This document shows positions 1 to 5,559 of a stretch of 5,559 bases of DNA, piece by piece. A model generated the notes under the pieces. The model worked only from the letters and a program-made list of their open reading frames with translations. It was not told the origin of the DNA and did no database searches. Source of the stretch: an uncultured Bacillota bacterium (GTDB taxonomy: Bacteria; Bacillota; Sulfobacillia; UBA995; UBA9673); assembly GCA_937863905.1 (NCBI GenBank), contig CALMHV010000442.1, forward strand, positions 1 through 5,559, given 5' to 3'. Position 1 is the first letter of the stretch. The number at the start of each line of letters is the position of its first letter. Position numbers and translations under genes: made by a program.

Positions 1-16
1 TAATCCAGCAGAGCTT

Positions 17-54
17 CCCAGGGCCGGCGCAGGCGCGCCGGCCCTGGGTGTTCC
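17..54 (+). terminator. Strong GC hairpin, probable terminator of an upstream gene
   Basis: A perfect 14-bp inverted repeat (CCCAGGGCCGGCGC at 17-30 against 35-48) closes a four-base AGGC loop. It is followed by TGTTCC, a weak, interrupted T tract. The TAA at 1-3 could be the stop codon of a gene lying outside the window, which would place the hairpin where a terminator belongs, but this cannot be confirmed. Nothing resembling a T tract follows on the minus strand, so + strand termination is the better reading. The poor T run leaves open a role as an mRNA 3'-end stabiliser. Confidence 0.6.
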
Positions 55-96
55 AGACCTTCTCGCGACGGGTAATCATCCCGGGTCCTGCTCTCA

Positions 97-102
97 TATA
101 CT
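97..102 (+). promoter_or_regulatory. Candidate -10 box for the first gene
   Basis: TATACT at 97-102 matches the sigma-70/sigma-A -10 consensus at five of six positions and sits in a short AT-richer patch of an otherwise very GC-rich region, about 65 bases before the start codon. The best -35 partner is only TAATCA at 73-78 with an 18-base spacer (three of six matches), so the promoter is tentative. It lies between the upstream hairpin and the first gene, where a promoter would be expected. Between it and the ribosome site lies a palindrome, GCCCCGGCCGGGGC at 126-139, that could fold in the leader. Confidence 0.4.
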
Positions 103-168
103 GCTTAAAGCCGTCCTGGACAACGGCCCCGGCCGGGGCTGGGCGCCTGGGGAACGGAGAGGTGGACA

Positions 169-816
169 ATGACCGAAGAGCGGATGAGGGACGCGGCCTT
201 GGCGTACATGAAGCAGGCCCTCGGCAAGGAGTGCCACTGCCTGGACGCGGTCATGGTGGACGAGGAATGGGTGGCGCGCGTCGTTGCCGTGGAGACGAAG
301 GAACGCCGCGGAGCCACGAGCGGCCCCAAGCGGTGGCAGGTTCTCTACCAGGTCCATCTGGGCCTGGACGGAGAGCCTCTGTACCACGTGAACAAGGGGC
401 TCTGGGAGAAGGACCTCCCGGAGGTCCCCGCCCCGCCGCCGGCTCCGGCCACCAAGGCGCAGCCTCAGGCGCCGGCGCTCCCGCCACCGGCTGTCGCTCC
501 GGTGGTCTTGGTGGAGACACCGGAGACCGTCCCCGAACTGGAGCTGGGTGCGGAACCCCCGACTCCGGTCTTCGCGGAGCAGCCGGCAACCGTCGACCTT
601 TCGGACATTCCCATCACCGTCGGGGCCGGGCAAGACGCGGCCACCCCGGAAGCGGGGGAGGAGACCGAGCCGGAGACGCCCCTCGCCGGGCCCGAGCCGG
701 TCGAGCCGCCGACCGCGGCACCAGCGCCCGGGGGTCAGCCCCTTGGCGAGAGACAGGGCCCGCCGAGACTCACCTTCCACTACGAGGCTTCGGAGGGCGA
801 GGAAACCGGCAGCTAA
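169..816 (+). CDS. Hypothetical protein: small N-terminal domain (possibly GvpO-like) with long acidic Pro/Ala-rich tail
   Basis: A 215-residue protein of unknown function. The ATG follows a good ribosome site (GGAGAGG at 156-162, 6 bases before the start). Residues 1-84 look folded: a short helical start, two cysteines in a Cys-His-Cys cluster (21-23), then a beta-rich stretch, EEWVARVVAVE at 32-42, a basic loop, and VLYQVHLGLDGEPLYHV at 58-74. The order W-x-V-x-VE, then YxVxLxxDGExxxY, recalls the gas vesicle protein GvpO family, but this is pattern memory, not a search. Residues 85-200 are low complexity, rich in Pro, Ala and Glu, and probably disordered. A short ending with aromatic residues (LTFHYE, 201-206) follows. 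There is no signal peptide or membrane segment, so it is probably cytoplasmic. A strong hairpin 44 bases after the stop suggests its own transcription unit. The gene itself is likely real; its function is unknown. Confidence 0.75.
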   Translation: MTEERMRDAALAYMKQALGKECHCLDAVMVDEEWVARVVAVETKERRGATSGPKRWQVLYQVHLGLDGEPLYHVNKGLWEKDLPEVPAPPPAPATKAQPQAPALPPPAVAPVVLVETPETVPELELGAEPPTPVFAEQPATVDLSDIPITVGAGQDAATPEAGEETEPETPLAGPEPVEPPTAAPAPGGQPLGERQGPPRLTFHYEASEGEETGS

Positions 817-857
817 TCCGAAGTCCGCTCGGGCGCAGGCCGGCGCCAGGAGCGGTT

Positions 858-904
858 GGGACCTCGGCGGAGTCGCGCGACGACTCCGCCGAGGTCTCTG
901 TTCC
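858..904 (+). terminator. 16-bp perfect hairpin, probable terminator after the first gene
   Basis: GACCTCGGCGGAGTCG at 860-875 is exactly complementary in reverse to 881-896, with a five-base CGCGA loop. A G-T and a G-C pair can extend the stem to 858-898. It is followed by TCTGTTCC, again a poor T tract. It lies 44 bases after the stop of the first gene and 48 bases before murT, in a non-coding gap, so termination of the first gene is the simplest role. Partial readthrough into murT is possible, since no strong murT promoter is visible. Confidence 0.65.
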
Positions 905-944
905 ACCACCGGGACATGCTACCGTTTGGGGGCTATTCGAAGCC

Positions 945-2369
945 GTGCGGAACCTTCTGGCCGTGTGGGCCGGCAAGGCCACCTTGGGGCTCAGCCGGAG
1001 GCTGGGCCACGGGGGGTCGTCCCTGCCGGGGATGGTCGCCCTCCGCATCCAGCCCGCCCTCCTCCTGGAACTCGCCCGGGGCTTGCGGCGAGGGACCATC
1101 ATCATCACCGGCACGAACGGCAAGACGACCACGGCCCGCTTCCTCTCGACCATCCTTGAGGACGCCGGGCTGCGCCTCGTCCACAACCGGTCCGGGGCCA
1201 ACCTCGTCGCCGGCCTGACCTCGTCCTTCCTCGAAGCGAGCCGGGGCGGCGTGGTGGACGCCGACATCGCCCTCATGGAGGTCGATGAGGCCACGGTCCC
1301 CGAGGCCGTGCGCGAACTGCGCCCCCTCGGGCTCGTCGTCACGAACTTCTTCCGCGACCAACTCGACCGGTTCGGGGAACTCGACACGACGGTATCCTTC
1401 ATCGGGCGCGGTCTCGACGCCATGCAGGGCCATGGCTTCGTGGCCCTCAACGCCGACGACCCACTCGTAGCCTACCTTGGCCGCGGGCGCGGCGGACACG
1501 TCGTCTACTACGGCGTGGAGGACCCCGCTTCCGGGAGCAAGGTGATGACCCAGACCCGCGAGCAGTGCCAGTGCCTCGTCTGCGGGCGACCCCTGACCTA
1601 CGAGGTCTTCTACTACGGCCACCTCGGCCGGTACGGGTGCCCGACCGGAGACTTCCGGCGACCGGCGCCCGGCTTCCGAGCCGGGGCCGTCGCCCTCGGC
1701 GGGAGCGGCGGCACGGCCTTCACCCTCAGCTCTCCTGACCGCCCGGACACGCAGGTGCGGCTACCCGTGCCCGGGCTCTACAACGTCTACAACGGCCTGG
1801 CGGCCCTTACCGCCGCCCTGGAACTCGGCATACCGGTCGAGCGGGCCGCCGCCTCCCTCAGGCGGGCCACCGCTTCCTTCGGCCGCATGGAACGCATCGC
1901 GATGGAAGGCCGCTCGGTCCTTTTGGCCCTGGTCAAGAACCCCACCGGCTACAATCAGGTCCTCCGCACCATCCTTGAGAGCGGACTCCCGGCCGGTTCA
2001 CCCGGGCGCCGCCTCCTGATGGCCCTCAACGATAAGTACGCCGACGGCACGGACGTGTCCTGGATCTGGGACGTCGACTTCGAGGTCCTGGCGGAACCAG
2101 GGGCCCAGGTGGCCGGAGTGGTCGCTTCGGGTGAGCGCGCTCATGACCTGGCCGTCCGGCTGAAGTACGCGGGGGTGCGCCGGGACCAGATCCAGTGCGT
2201 GCCCGACCTCGGGGAGGCGCTCGACCTTGCCCTCGGGTCCACGCCCGCCGGCGAAACGCTCTTCATCACGCCGACATACACCGCCATGCTCGAACTGAGG
2301 GGCATCATCAGCCGCCGGGGGTTCGCCCCGCAGTTCTGGGAGACCGGGGGGGAGGCGGCCCAGCCTTGA
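945..2369 (+). CDS. murT: MurT, Mur ligase-like subunit of lipid II isoglutaminyl synthase
   Basis: With GatD this enzyme uses ATP and glutamine-derived ammonia to amidate the alpha-carboxyl of D-Glu in the peptidoglycan precursor lipid II, giving D-isoglutamine, at the cytoplasmic membrane face. The GTG at 945 gives 474 residues; it is chosen because MRNLLAVWAGK followed by GGSSLPG matches the family's usual beginning, although the frame stays open far upstream (shadow of the first gene). Visible parts: N-terminal segment 1-50; P-loop TGTNGKTTT at 55-63; EVDEA at 112-116; the family signature TNFFRDQLDRFGELDT at 133-148; a cysteine ribbon at 208-235; YNVYN at 279-283; KNPTGYNQVL at 331-340; and the C-terminal DUF1727-type domain with DGTDVSWIWD at 367-376, the area expected to supply the Asp completing GatD's catalytic triad. 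Oddity: the ribbon has Cys208, 210, 213 and 232, but Gly235 where the last CxxC cysteine is usual. The stop overlaps the gatD start. Confidence 0.95.
   Translation: MRNLLAVWAGKATLGLSRRLGHGGSSLPGMVALRIQPALLLELARGLRRGTIIITGTNGKTTTARFLSTILEDAGLRLVHNRSGANLVAGLTSSFLEASRGGVVDADIALMEVDEATVPEAVRELRPLGLVVTNFFRDQLDRFGELDTTVSFIGRGLDAMQGHGFVALNADDPLVAYLGRGRGGHVVYYGVEDPASGSKVMTQTREQCQCLVCGRPLTYEVFYYGHLGRYGCPTGDFRRPAPGFRAGAVALGGSGGTAFTLSSPDRPDTQVRLPVPGLYNVYNGLAALTAALELGIPVERAAASLRRATASFGRMERIAMEGRSVLLALVKNPTGYNQVLRTILESGLPAGSPGRRLLMALNDKYADGTDVSWIWDVDFEVLAEPGAQVAGVVASGERAHDLAVRLKYAGVRRDQIQCVPDLGEALDLALGSTPAGETLFITPTYTAMLELRGIISRRGFAPQFWETGGEAAQP
2350..2368 (+). promoter_or_regulatory. gatD ribosome site and TTG start inside the end of murT
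   Basis: GGGAGG at 2350-2355 precedes the TTG at 2366-2368 by ten bases. The TTG shares bases with the murT TGA (2367-2369), forming TTGA. The reading frame is open well upstream, but only this start gives the family N terminus, a short beta strand followed by HLYPDLMNLYGDRGN. The overlap implies translational coupling of the two subunits. Confidence 0.8.
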
Positions 2370-3169
2370 GACTCCGCGTCTGCCACCTCTACCCCGACCT
2401 CATGAACCTCTACGGTGACCGCGGGAACGTCATCACCCTCACCCGGAGGTGCCTGTGGCGGGGGATAGACCTGGAGGTCGTTCCGGTCGGGCTAGGCGAG
2501 AGGGTTGACTTCACTCGTTTCGACCTCTTGTTCATGGGCGGGGGGCAGGACAAGGAGCAAAGACTCATCTGCGATGACTTCCGGCAGGTGAAGGGGACGG
2601 CCCTCGCCGAGGCAGTGGAGGACGGAGCAGCCTTTCTGGCCATCTGCGGGGCTTACCAGCTGCTCGGGCGGTACTACGAGACGGGCTCCGGCGAGCGCCT
2701 GTCGGGCATCGGCGTCCTCGACGTCGAGACTCGGGCGGGAAAGAAGCGCATGATCGGGAATGTCGTGGTGACCAGCGCCCTCGACGTGGGGCGGACTCGC
2801 ACGCTCGTGGGTTTCGAGAACCACTCGGGCCGCACCCACCTCGGCCCCCGGGTGAACGCTCTCGGGAACGTCTGCCTGGGCTACGGCAACAATGGCGAGG
2901 ACGGTTGGGAAGGCGCCGTCTACCGTAACGTGGTCGCCACCTATCTTCACGGGTCCATCCTGCCCAAGAACCCGTGGCTCGCGGACTGGCTCATCGCTCA
3001 GGCCCTGGGCCGCCGGTACGGGGAAGGCACGCCGCTGGCCCCTCTGGACGACACGCTGGAGAGGGCGGCGCACGACGCGGCCATCACCCACGCCGAGAGC
3101 TTGGCCCGGCAGGACCGCACCCCGCGTGGGCGAGCGGTCCCCGGAGCGACCCGCCGGGTGAGGACCTAA
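2366..3169 (+). CDS. gatD: GatD, glutamine amidotransferase subunit of lipid II isoglutaminyl synthase
   Basis: A class-I (CobB/CobQ-like) glutaminase that releases ammonia from glutamine and feeds it to MurT. The TTG start gives 267 residues. The family opening HLYPDLMNLYGDRGN is at 7-21; MGGGQDKEQ at 57-65; the nucleophile loop AICGAYQLLG at 92-101 puts the catalytic cysteine at Cys94, the number reported for Staphylococcus aureus GatD. Arg128 in KKRMIGN (126-132) matches the described glutamine-binding arginine. VGFENHSGRTHLG lies at 148-160, and His195 in TYLHGSILPKNP (193-204) is the catalytic histidine; the triad Asp is expected from MurT. Oddities: CGAYQ where CGGYQ is more usual, and a basic Arg/Pro-rich tail (about 248-267) that makes the protein roughly 20-25 residues longer than the S. 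aureus form. It overlaps murT by four bases, a two-gene operon; the next gene has its own promoter. Confidence 0.95.
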   Translation: MRLRVCHLYPDLMNLYGDRGNVITLTRRCLWRGIDLEVVPVGLGERVDFTRFDLLFMGGGQDKEQRLICDDFRQVKGTALAEAVEDGAAFLAICGAYQLLGRYYETGSGERLSGIGVLDVETRAGKKRMIGNVVVTSALDVGRTRTLVGFENHSGRTHLGPRVNALGNVCLGYGNNGEDGWEGAVYRNVVATYLHGSILPKNPWLADWLIAQALGRRYGEGTPLAPLDDTLERAAHDAAITHAESLARQDRTPRGRAVPGATRRVRT

Positions 3170-3191
3170 CAGCCGGATCAACAGCCGAGCA

Positions 3192-3220
3192 TTGCCTGGG
3201 AACAGGCCCGGTGCTAGAAT
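3192..3220 (+). promoter_or_regulatory. Extended -10 sigma-A promoter for the membrane protein gene
   Basis: TTGCCT at 3192-3197 and TAGAAT at 3215-3220 are separated by exactly 17 bases, and a TG dinucleotide at 3212-3213 makes an extended -10 (TGCTAGAAT). Transcription would begin near 3227, leaving a leader of about 42 bases. A small inverted repeat (GCCTG, GGAA, CAGGC at 3194-3207) overlaps the -35 box and the spacer and could be an operator half-site pair or chance. The ribosome site downstream is AAGGGGGGA at 3255-3263, five bases before the GTG start. Confidence 0.75.
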
Positions 3221-3268
3221 TGCAGGTGAGTATGATTTGATTCGTGTGCTCGGGAAGGGGGGATACTT

Positions 3269-4012
3269 GTGAGCACATCTCCACAGCCTTCCCCCGGCAC
3301 CTCGGAAATCGGGACCATCCTCACGCAATCCCTCAATCTCTACTTCGGGCGCTTCGCCCAGTACATCATCATCCCGGTGGTGGTCCTCCTTCCGGCCTAC
3401 ATCCTCAGAGCCATCATCCAGGGGCTCTTCTGGAGGTTGTTCTGGGGAACGGCGTTTCACGGGGGCATCGGCGGGCTGGCTTCCCTGGGCGGCAACTTCA
3501 TCGTCGACCTGCTCTTAGGGTTCATCCAGTGGGGCGCCTACGCCCTGACCCTCGCCCTCGTGGCCAAGGTGGTCGAGAGCCAGATCGCCGGAAAGTCCAT
3601 GAGCCTGAGCGAGGCCTATCGGAGCATCCCGATGGCCAGCCTCATCACCACGGCCGCCCTGTTCGGCATCGCCACGGCCATCGGTTGGTACCTCCTGGTC
3701 CTTCCCGGTCTCGCCGTGTGGTTCTTCCTGTGCCTGGCCATGCCGGCGGTCGCCCTGGACCGTGAGGAACCCTTCGCGGCCCTCGCCCGGTCCGTCCGGG
3801 CCGTCCTGAAGGTCCCCGTCGAGATAGTCGTCATCCTTCTCATCTTCGTCGCCTACTTCTTCGTCGGCGGCATCATCGCCGGAGCGTTCTTCTTCGTCGG
3901 CGGGTTCTACACCGTGTCGATCCTAAGCGGCATCGTGTACCTGCTCATCGCGCCGTGGCTCGGTATCTCCCTGGCGCTCTGCTACAACCGGGCGAAAACG
4001 CTCGGCGCTTAG
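3269..4012 (+). CDS. Polytopic membrane protein of unknown function (about six helices)
   Basis: A 247-residue integral membrane protein. GTG is chosen because a strong ribosome site (AAGGGGGGA) lies five bases upstream; the residues from it read MSTSPQPSPG, a short polar cytoplasmic-type start. Hydrophobic segments are visible at about 31-57, 76-102, 122-140, 142-163, 183-211 and 213-238. Between the second and third lies a short amphipathic loop (SLSEAYRSIP, 112-121). The stretch LPGLAVWFFLCLAMPAVALDREEPFAALARS at 145-175 resembles the 'helix, Asp-Glu, AL-x-RS' repeat seen in YciC/DUF975-type and glycerophosphodiesterase membrane-domain proteins, where such segments follow a PG-kinked helix. 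This places it in that loose superfamily by pattern only; no enzyme motif or transport signature is seen. It has its own promoter and terminator, so it appears to be monocistronic and not part of the gatD or trxB units. Confidence 0.85.
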   Translation: MSTSPQPSPGTSEIGTILTQSLNLYFGRFAQYIIIPVVVLLPAYILRAIIQGLFWRLFWGTAFHGGIGGLASLGGNFIVDLLLGFIQWGAYALTLALVAKVVESQIAGKSMSLSEAYRSIPMASLITTAALFGIATAIGWYLLVLPGLAVWFFLCLAMPAVALDREEPFAALARSVRAVLKVPVEIVVILLIFVAYFFVGGIIAGAFFFVGGFYTVSILSGIVYLLIAPWLGISLALCYNRAKTLGA

Positions 4013-4029
4013 AGGTTGGCGTCCTTACC

Positions 4030-4065
4030 GAGGAACCTGGGAACCGCTCCAGGTTCCTCTTTCTT
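4030..4065 (+). terminator. Intrinsic terminator after the membrane protein gene
   Basis: An 11-bp perfect stem (GAGGAACCTGG at 4030-4040 with 4049-4059) closes an eight-base loop and is followed directly by TTTCTT at 4060-4065. It begins 17 bases after the stop codon at 4010-4012. This is the best-formed terminator in the window and argues that trxB is transcribed separately. Confidence 0.85.
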
Positions 4066-4168
4066 CCGACTCCGCTTGACGGGAGCCCGCGGCCGTGGCC
4101 CCCCGGTTTCGTCCACAAGGAAGAGACCGCGGGCGTCTGGAAATCCTGTAGGGGAGGCCCTGTCCAAG
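4066..4168 (+). other. trxB leader region
   Basis: About 100 bases lie between the terminator and trxB. A perfect -35-like TTGACG (4076-4081) is present, but no acceptable -10 box lies 16-18 bases downstream, so no promoter is called. An 8-bp inverted repeat (GCCCGCGG at 4085-4092 with CCGCGGGC at 4127-4134, 34 bases between) could fold in the transcript. The ribosome site is GGGGAGG at 4151-4157, 11 bases before the ATG. The reading frame of trxB stays open through this region back to 4016, but that includes the terminator stem, so it is not taken as coding. Confidence 0.4.
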
Positions 4169-5167
4169 ATGAGCCCAGCTGATTCGCCACGGAACGCCGA
4201 GGTCGGGCGGGACGGGCCCGGAGCAGCAGCCGCGACCGCCGTGTGGGACCTTCTGGTCGTCGGGGCCGGGCCCGCCGGACTGGCCGCGACCATCTACGCG
4301 GCCAGGGCCGGATTGCGCACCTCCGTCCTCGAGCGGGGAGTGCCGGGTGGGCAGATGGCTACGGCCGACTGGGTGGAGAACTACCCCGGGTTCCCCGAGG
4401 GCGTGGCCGGGGTCGAACTCGGCCTGAAGATGGAGGAGCAGGCCCGGCGTTTCGGCGTGACATTCCTCACCGCCGACGCCGGGGCGACCGGCCTCCAGCT
4501 GGCGGGATCCGACAAGACGGTGGCCGGGCAGAGGGCCCGTGCGGTCGTCGTAGCCACGGGGTCGAGGCCGCGCCGGCTCGGGCTGCCGGGTGAGGACCGC
4601 CTCGCCGGGCGCGGCGTGTCGTACTGCGCCACCTGCGATGGCGCCTTCTTCCGCGGGAAGCGCGTGGCGGTCATCGGCGGAGGCGACTCGGCCGTGACCG
4701 AGGCCGCGTTCCTGGCCAAGCTGGCCGCGAAGGTCTTCGTCGTGCACCGGCGGGATGGCTTCCGGGCCGCCCCGACGCTGGTGGAGCGGGTCCGAGCCCT
4801 TGGGAACGTGGAACTGCGGCTCGGCCGGGTCCCGGTGAGCATCGAAGGGTCGGGCGGGGTCGAGGCCCTCGTCTTGCGGGAGGCAGCCGGCGGTGAGGCG
4901 GGTGCCCGCGAAGAGCGTCTCGAACTCGACGGCGTGTTCATCTACGTGGGCACCGACCCGGAGACAGGCTTCCTCAAGGGGAAGGTTGACCTCGACAGGG
5001 CCGGGTATGTCATCACCGACGAGGAAATGAGGACGAGCGTCCCGCGCGTCTACGCGGCCGGCGACGTCCGGGTGAAGGGTCTCCGGCAGGTCGTGACGGC
5101 CGTCGCCGACGGCGCCGTGGCGGCCATGACGGCGGAGAAGGATCTGGCCGCGCTGGCGCAGGGGTAG
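4169..5167 (+). CDS. trxB: Thioredoxin reductase (NADPH, FAD)
   Basis: A cytoplasmic flavoenzyme that reduces thioredoxin with NADPH. The ATG at 4169 gives 332 residues and follows GGGGAGG at 4151-4157. Domains in order: an N-terminal extension of about 26 residues, rich in Ala, Gly and charged residues; the FAD dinucleotide motif GAGPAG at 32-37; [17 protein letters not shown] at 60-76; the ATG motif at 129-131; the NADPH domain with the redox-active site CATC, Cys153 and Cys156; GGGDSA at 170-175; HRRDGFR at 193-199, the arginine-rich motif that indicates NADPH preference; and the C-terminal FAD motif [16 protein letters not shown] at 296-311. All expected catalytic and cofactor motifs are intact. 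The family usually begins a few residues before the FAD motif, so the 26-residue extension is slightly long; a GTG at codon 25 is a possible later start but lacks as good a ribosome site. trxA follows after 46 bases, so the two probably form one operon. Confidence 0.96.
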   Translation: MSPADSPRNAEVGRDGPGAAAATAVWDLLVVGAGPAGLAATIYAARAGLRTSVLERGVPGGQMATADWVENYPGFPEGVAGVELGLKMEEQARRFGVTFLTADAGATGLQLAGSDKTVAGQRARAVVVATGSRPRRLGLPGEDRLAGRGVSYCATCDGAFFRGKRVAVIGGGDSAVTEAAFLAKLAAKVFVVHRRDGFRAAPTLVERVRALGNVELRLGRVPVSIEGSGGVEALVLREAAGGEAGAREERLELDGVFIYVGTDPETGFLKGKVDLDRAGYVITDEEMRTSVPRVYAAGDVRVKGLRQVVTAVADGAVAAMTAEKDLAALAQG

Positions 5168-5198
5168 GCTTTGGCCTTGCCGGTGTGGAAGCGAGGAT

Positions 5199-5213
5199 AA
5201 AGGAGGTCCGAAC
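5199..5213 (+). promoter_or_regulatory. Near-perfect Shine-Dalgarno site of trxA
   Basis: AAAGGAGGTC at 5199-5208 is complementary to the 16S rRNA 3' end over most of its length, with seven bases between GGAGG and the ATG at 5214. It is the strongest ribosome site in the window and suggests that trxA is translated more heavily than trxB, as expected for a carrier made in excess of its reductase. No terminator or promoter is seen in the 46-base gap. Confidence 0.85.
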
Positions 5214-5546
5214 ATGACGGAGGAGGGAAAGGCACGCGCGGTTTCTGACGCCAATTTCGACAAGGAAGTGCTCAAGAGCGCCACGCCGGTCCTCGTTGAC
5301 TTCTGGGCCTCCTGGTGCAAGCCGTGCCAGAAGATGGCCCCGATTGTCGAGGCGGTGGCTCAGGACTACGCCGGCCGCCTGACCGTGGCGAAACTCGACG
5401 TGGAGGACAACCCCGGGACAGCCCAGCGCTACGACGTCAGGGGCATCCCGACCTTGATCCTGTTCAAGGGCGGTCAACCCGGGGAGCGGGTCTCCGAGTA
5501 CATGCCCAAAGAGGAACTGGAGCGTTGGCTGGACGCGGCGCTGTAG
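5214..5546 (+). CDS. trxA: Thioredoxin with a CKPC active site
   Basis: A 110-residue cytoplasmic thioredoxin, the usual length, with a complete single thioredoxin fold and no signal peptide or lipobox. Landmarks: the buried Asp29 in VLVDFWA (26-32); the active site WCKPC at 34-38, Cys35 and Cys38; the following MAPI at 41-44; the KLDVEDNP strand at 60-67; the cis-proline Pro79 in GIPT (77-80); FKGGQ at 84-88; and the C-terminal helix PKEELERWL at 98-106. It should be reduced by the TrxB encoded just upstream and in turn reduce ribonucleotide reductase, peroxiredoxins and similar targets. Oddities: Lys36 in place of the usual Gly in the CGPC motif, and VSEYMPK in place of the common VGxxPK turn near the end, losing the glycine that commonly contacts partners. 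Although CKPC-like sites occur in TlpA/ResA-type proteins, the absence of an export signal and the trxB neighbour argue for an ordinary cytoplasmic thioredoxin. Confidence 0.96.
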   Translation: MTEEGKARAVSDANFDKEVLKSATPVLVDFWASWCKPCQKMAPIVEAVAQDYAGRLTVAKLDVEDNPGTAQRYDVRGIPTLILFKGGQPGERVSEYMPKEELERWLDAAL

Positions 5547-5559
5547 CGTGGGACGCGGC

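Noticed and set aside
126..139. Palindrome GCCCCGGCCGGGGC in the leader of the first gene as an operator or riboswitch part.
   Set aside because: It is a short self-complementary GC run, common by chance here, with no conserved riboswitch elements around it; it is only noted with the leader.
48..944. The reading frame of murT is open for about 299 codons upstream of its start, which could suggest a large N-terminal fusion.
   Set aside because: The upstream translation is low-complexity Arg/Gly/Pro, overlaps the first gene in another frame and runs through two strong hairpins, while the MurT family start fits the GTG at 945. Long open frames are expected by chance at this GC content.
2492..3460. 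A 322-codon minus-strand open frame opposite gatD and the start of the membrane protein gene.
   Set aside because: It overlaps two well-supported + strand genes and a promoter, and its translation is low-complexity with no family motif.
4076..4104. TTGACG as the -35 of a trxB promoter.
   Set aside because: The positions 16-18 bases downstream are a run of C and G with no -10 resemblance, so a promoter cannot be supported on this evidence.
4016..4168. Possible upstream extension of TrxB to an earlier start.
   Set aside because: The extension would translate through the terminator stem at 4030-4059 and reads as Arg/Pro-rich filler; the ATG at 4169 has a ribosome site and gives close to the family length.
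4025..5320. A 431-codon open frame on the minus strand opposite trxB.
   Set aside because: It is the antisense shadow of trxB, whose motifs are intact; the antisense product shows no recognisable domain, and high GC removes stop codons from this frame.

Overview
The window is very GC-rich, single-stranded in gene layout and densely coding. Six genes are supported, all on the + strand: a hypothetical acidic/proline-rich protein, murT, gatD, a polytopic membrane protein, trxB and trxA. The murT-gatD pair is typical of Gram-positive lineages. The strong GGAGG-type ribosome sites and GTG/TTG starts fit a high-GC member of the Bacillota (deep-branching Clostridia/Limnochordia-like) or a related monoderm. 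This is inference from gene content and base composition; no rRNA or species marker is present.

Layout. Positions 1-168 hold a strong GC hairpin (probable terminator of an unseen upstream gene), a near-consensus -10 box and the leader of the first gene. The first gene (169-816) encodes a small N-terminal domain, faintly GvpO-like, followed by a long low-complexity Pro/Ala/Glu tail. A 16-bp perfect hairpin at 860-896 separates it from murT (945-2369) and gatD (2366-3169), which overlap by four bases (TTGA) and together should make the lipid II isoglutaminyl synthase. A clear extended -10 promoter at 3192-3220 then drives a roughly six-helix membrane protein (3269-4012), which ends in an intrinsic terminator (4030-4065). 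After a 156-base leader come trxB (4169-5167) and trxA (5214-5546), a complete thioredoxin reductase/thioredoxin pair. The window ends 13 bases after trxA.

How the genes work together. MurT (Mur-ligase-like, ATP-using) and GatD (class-I glutamine amidotransferase) form one enzyme that amidates the D-Glu of the peptidoglycan stem peptide. TrxB passes electrons from NADPH to TrxA, which reduces cytoplasmic disulfides. The membrane protein and the first protein have no assignable role, and terminators suggest they are separate transcription units.

I found no mobile element, CRISPR array, RNA gene or clear new multi-gene system. The most interesting points are a MurT zinc ribbon whose fourth cysteine is replaced by glycine (with an extra cysteine nearby), a CKPC rather than CGPC thioredoxin active site, a possible GvpO-like domain outside a visible gas-vesicle cluster, and two strong hairpins sharing the same TGTTCCA tail.
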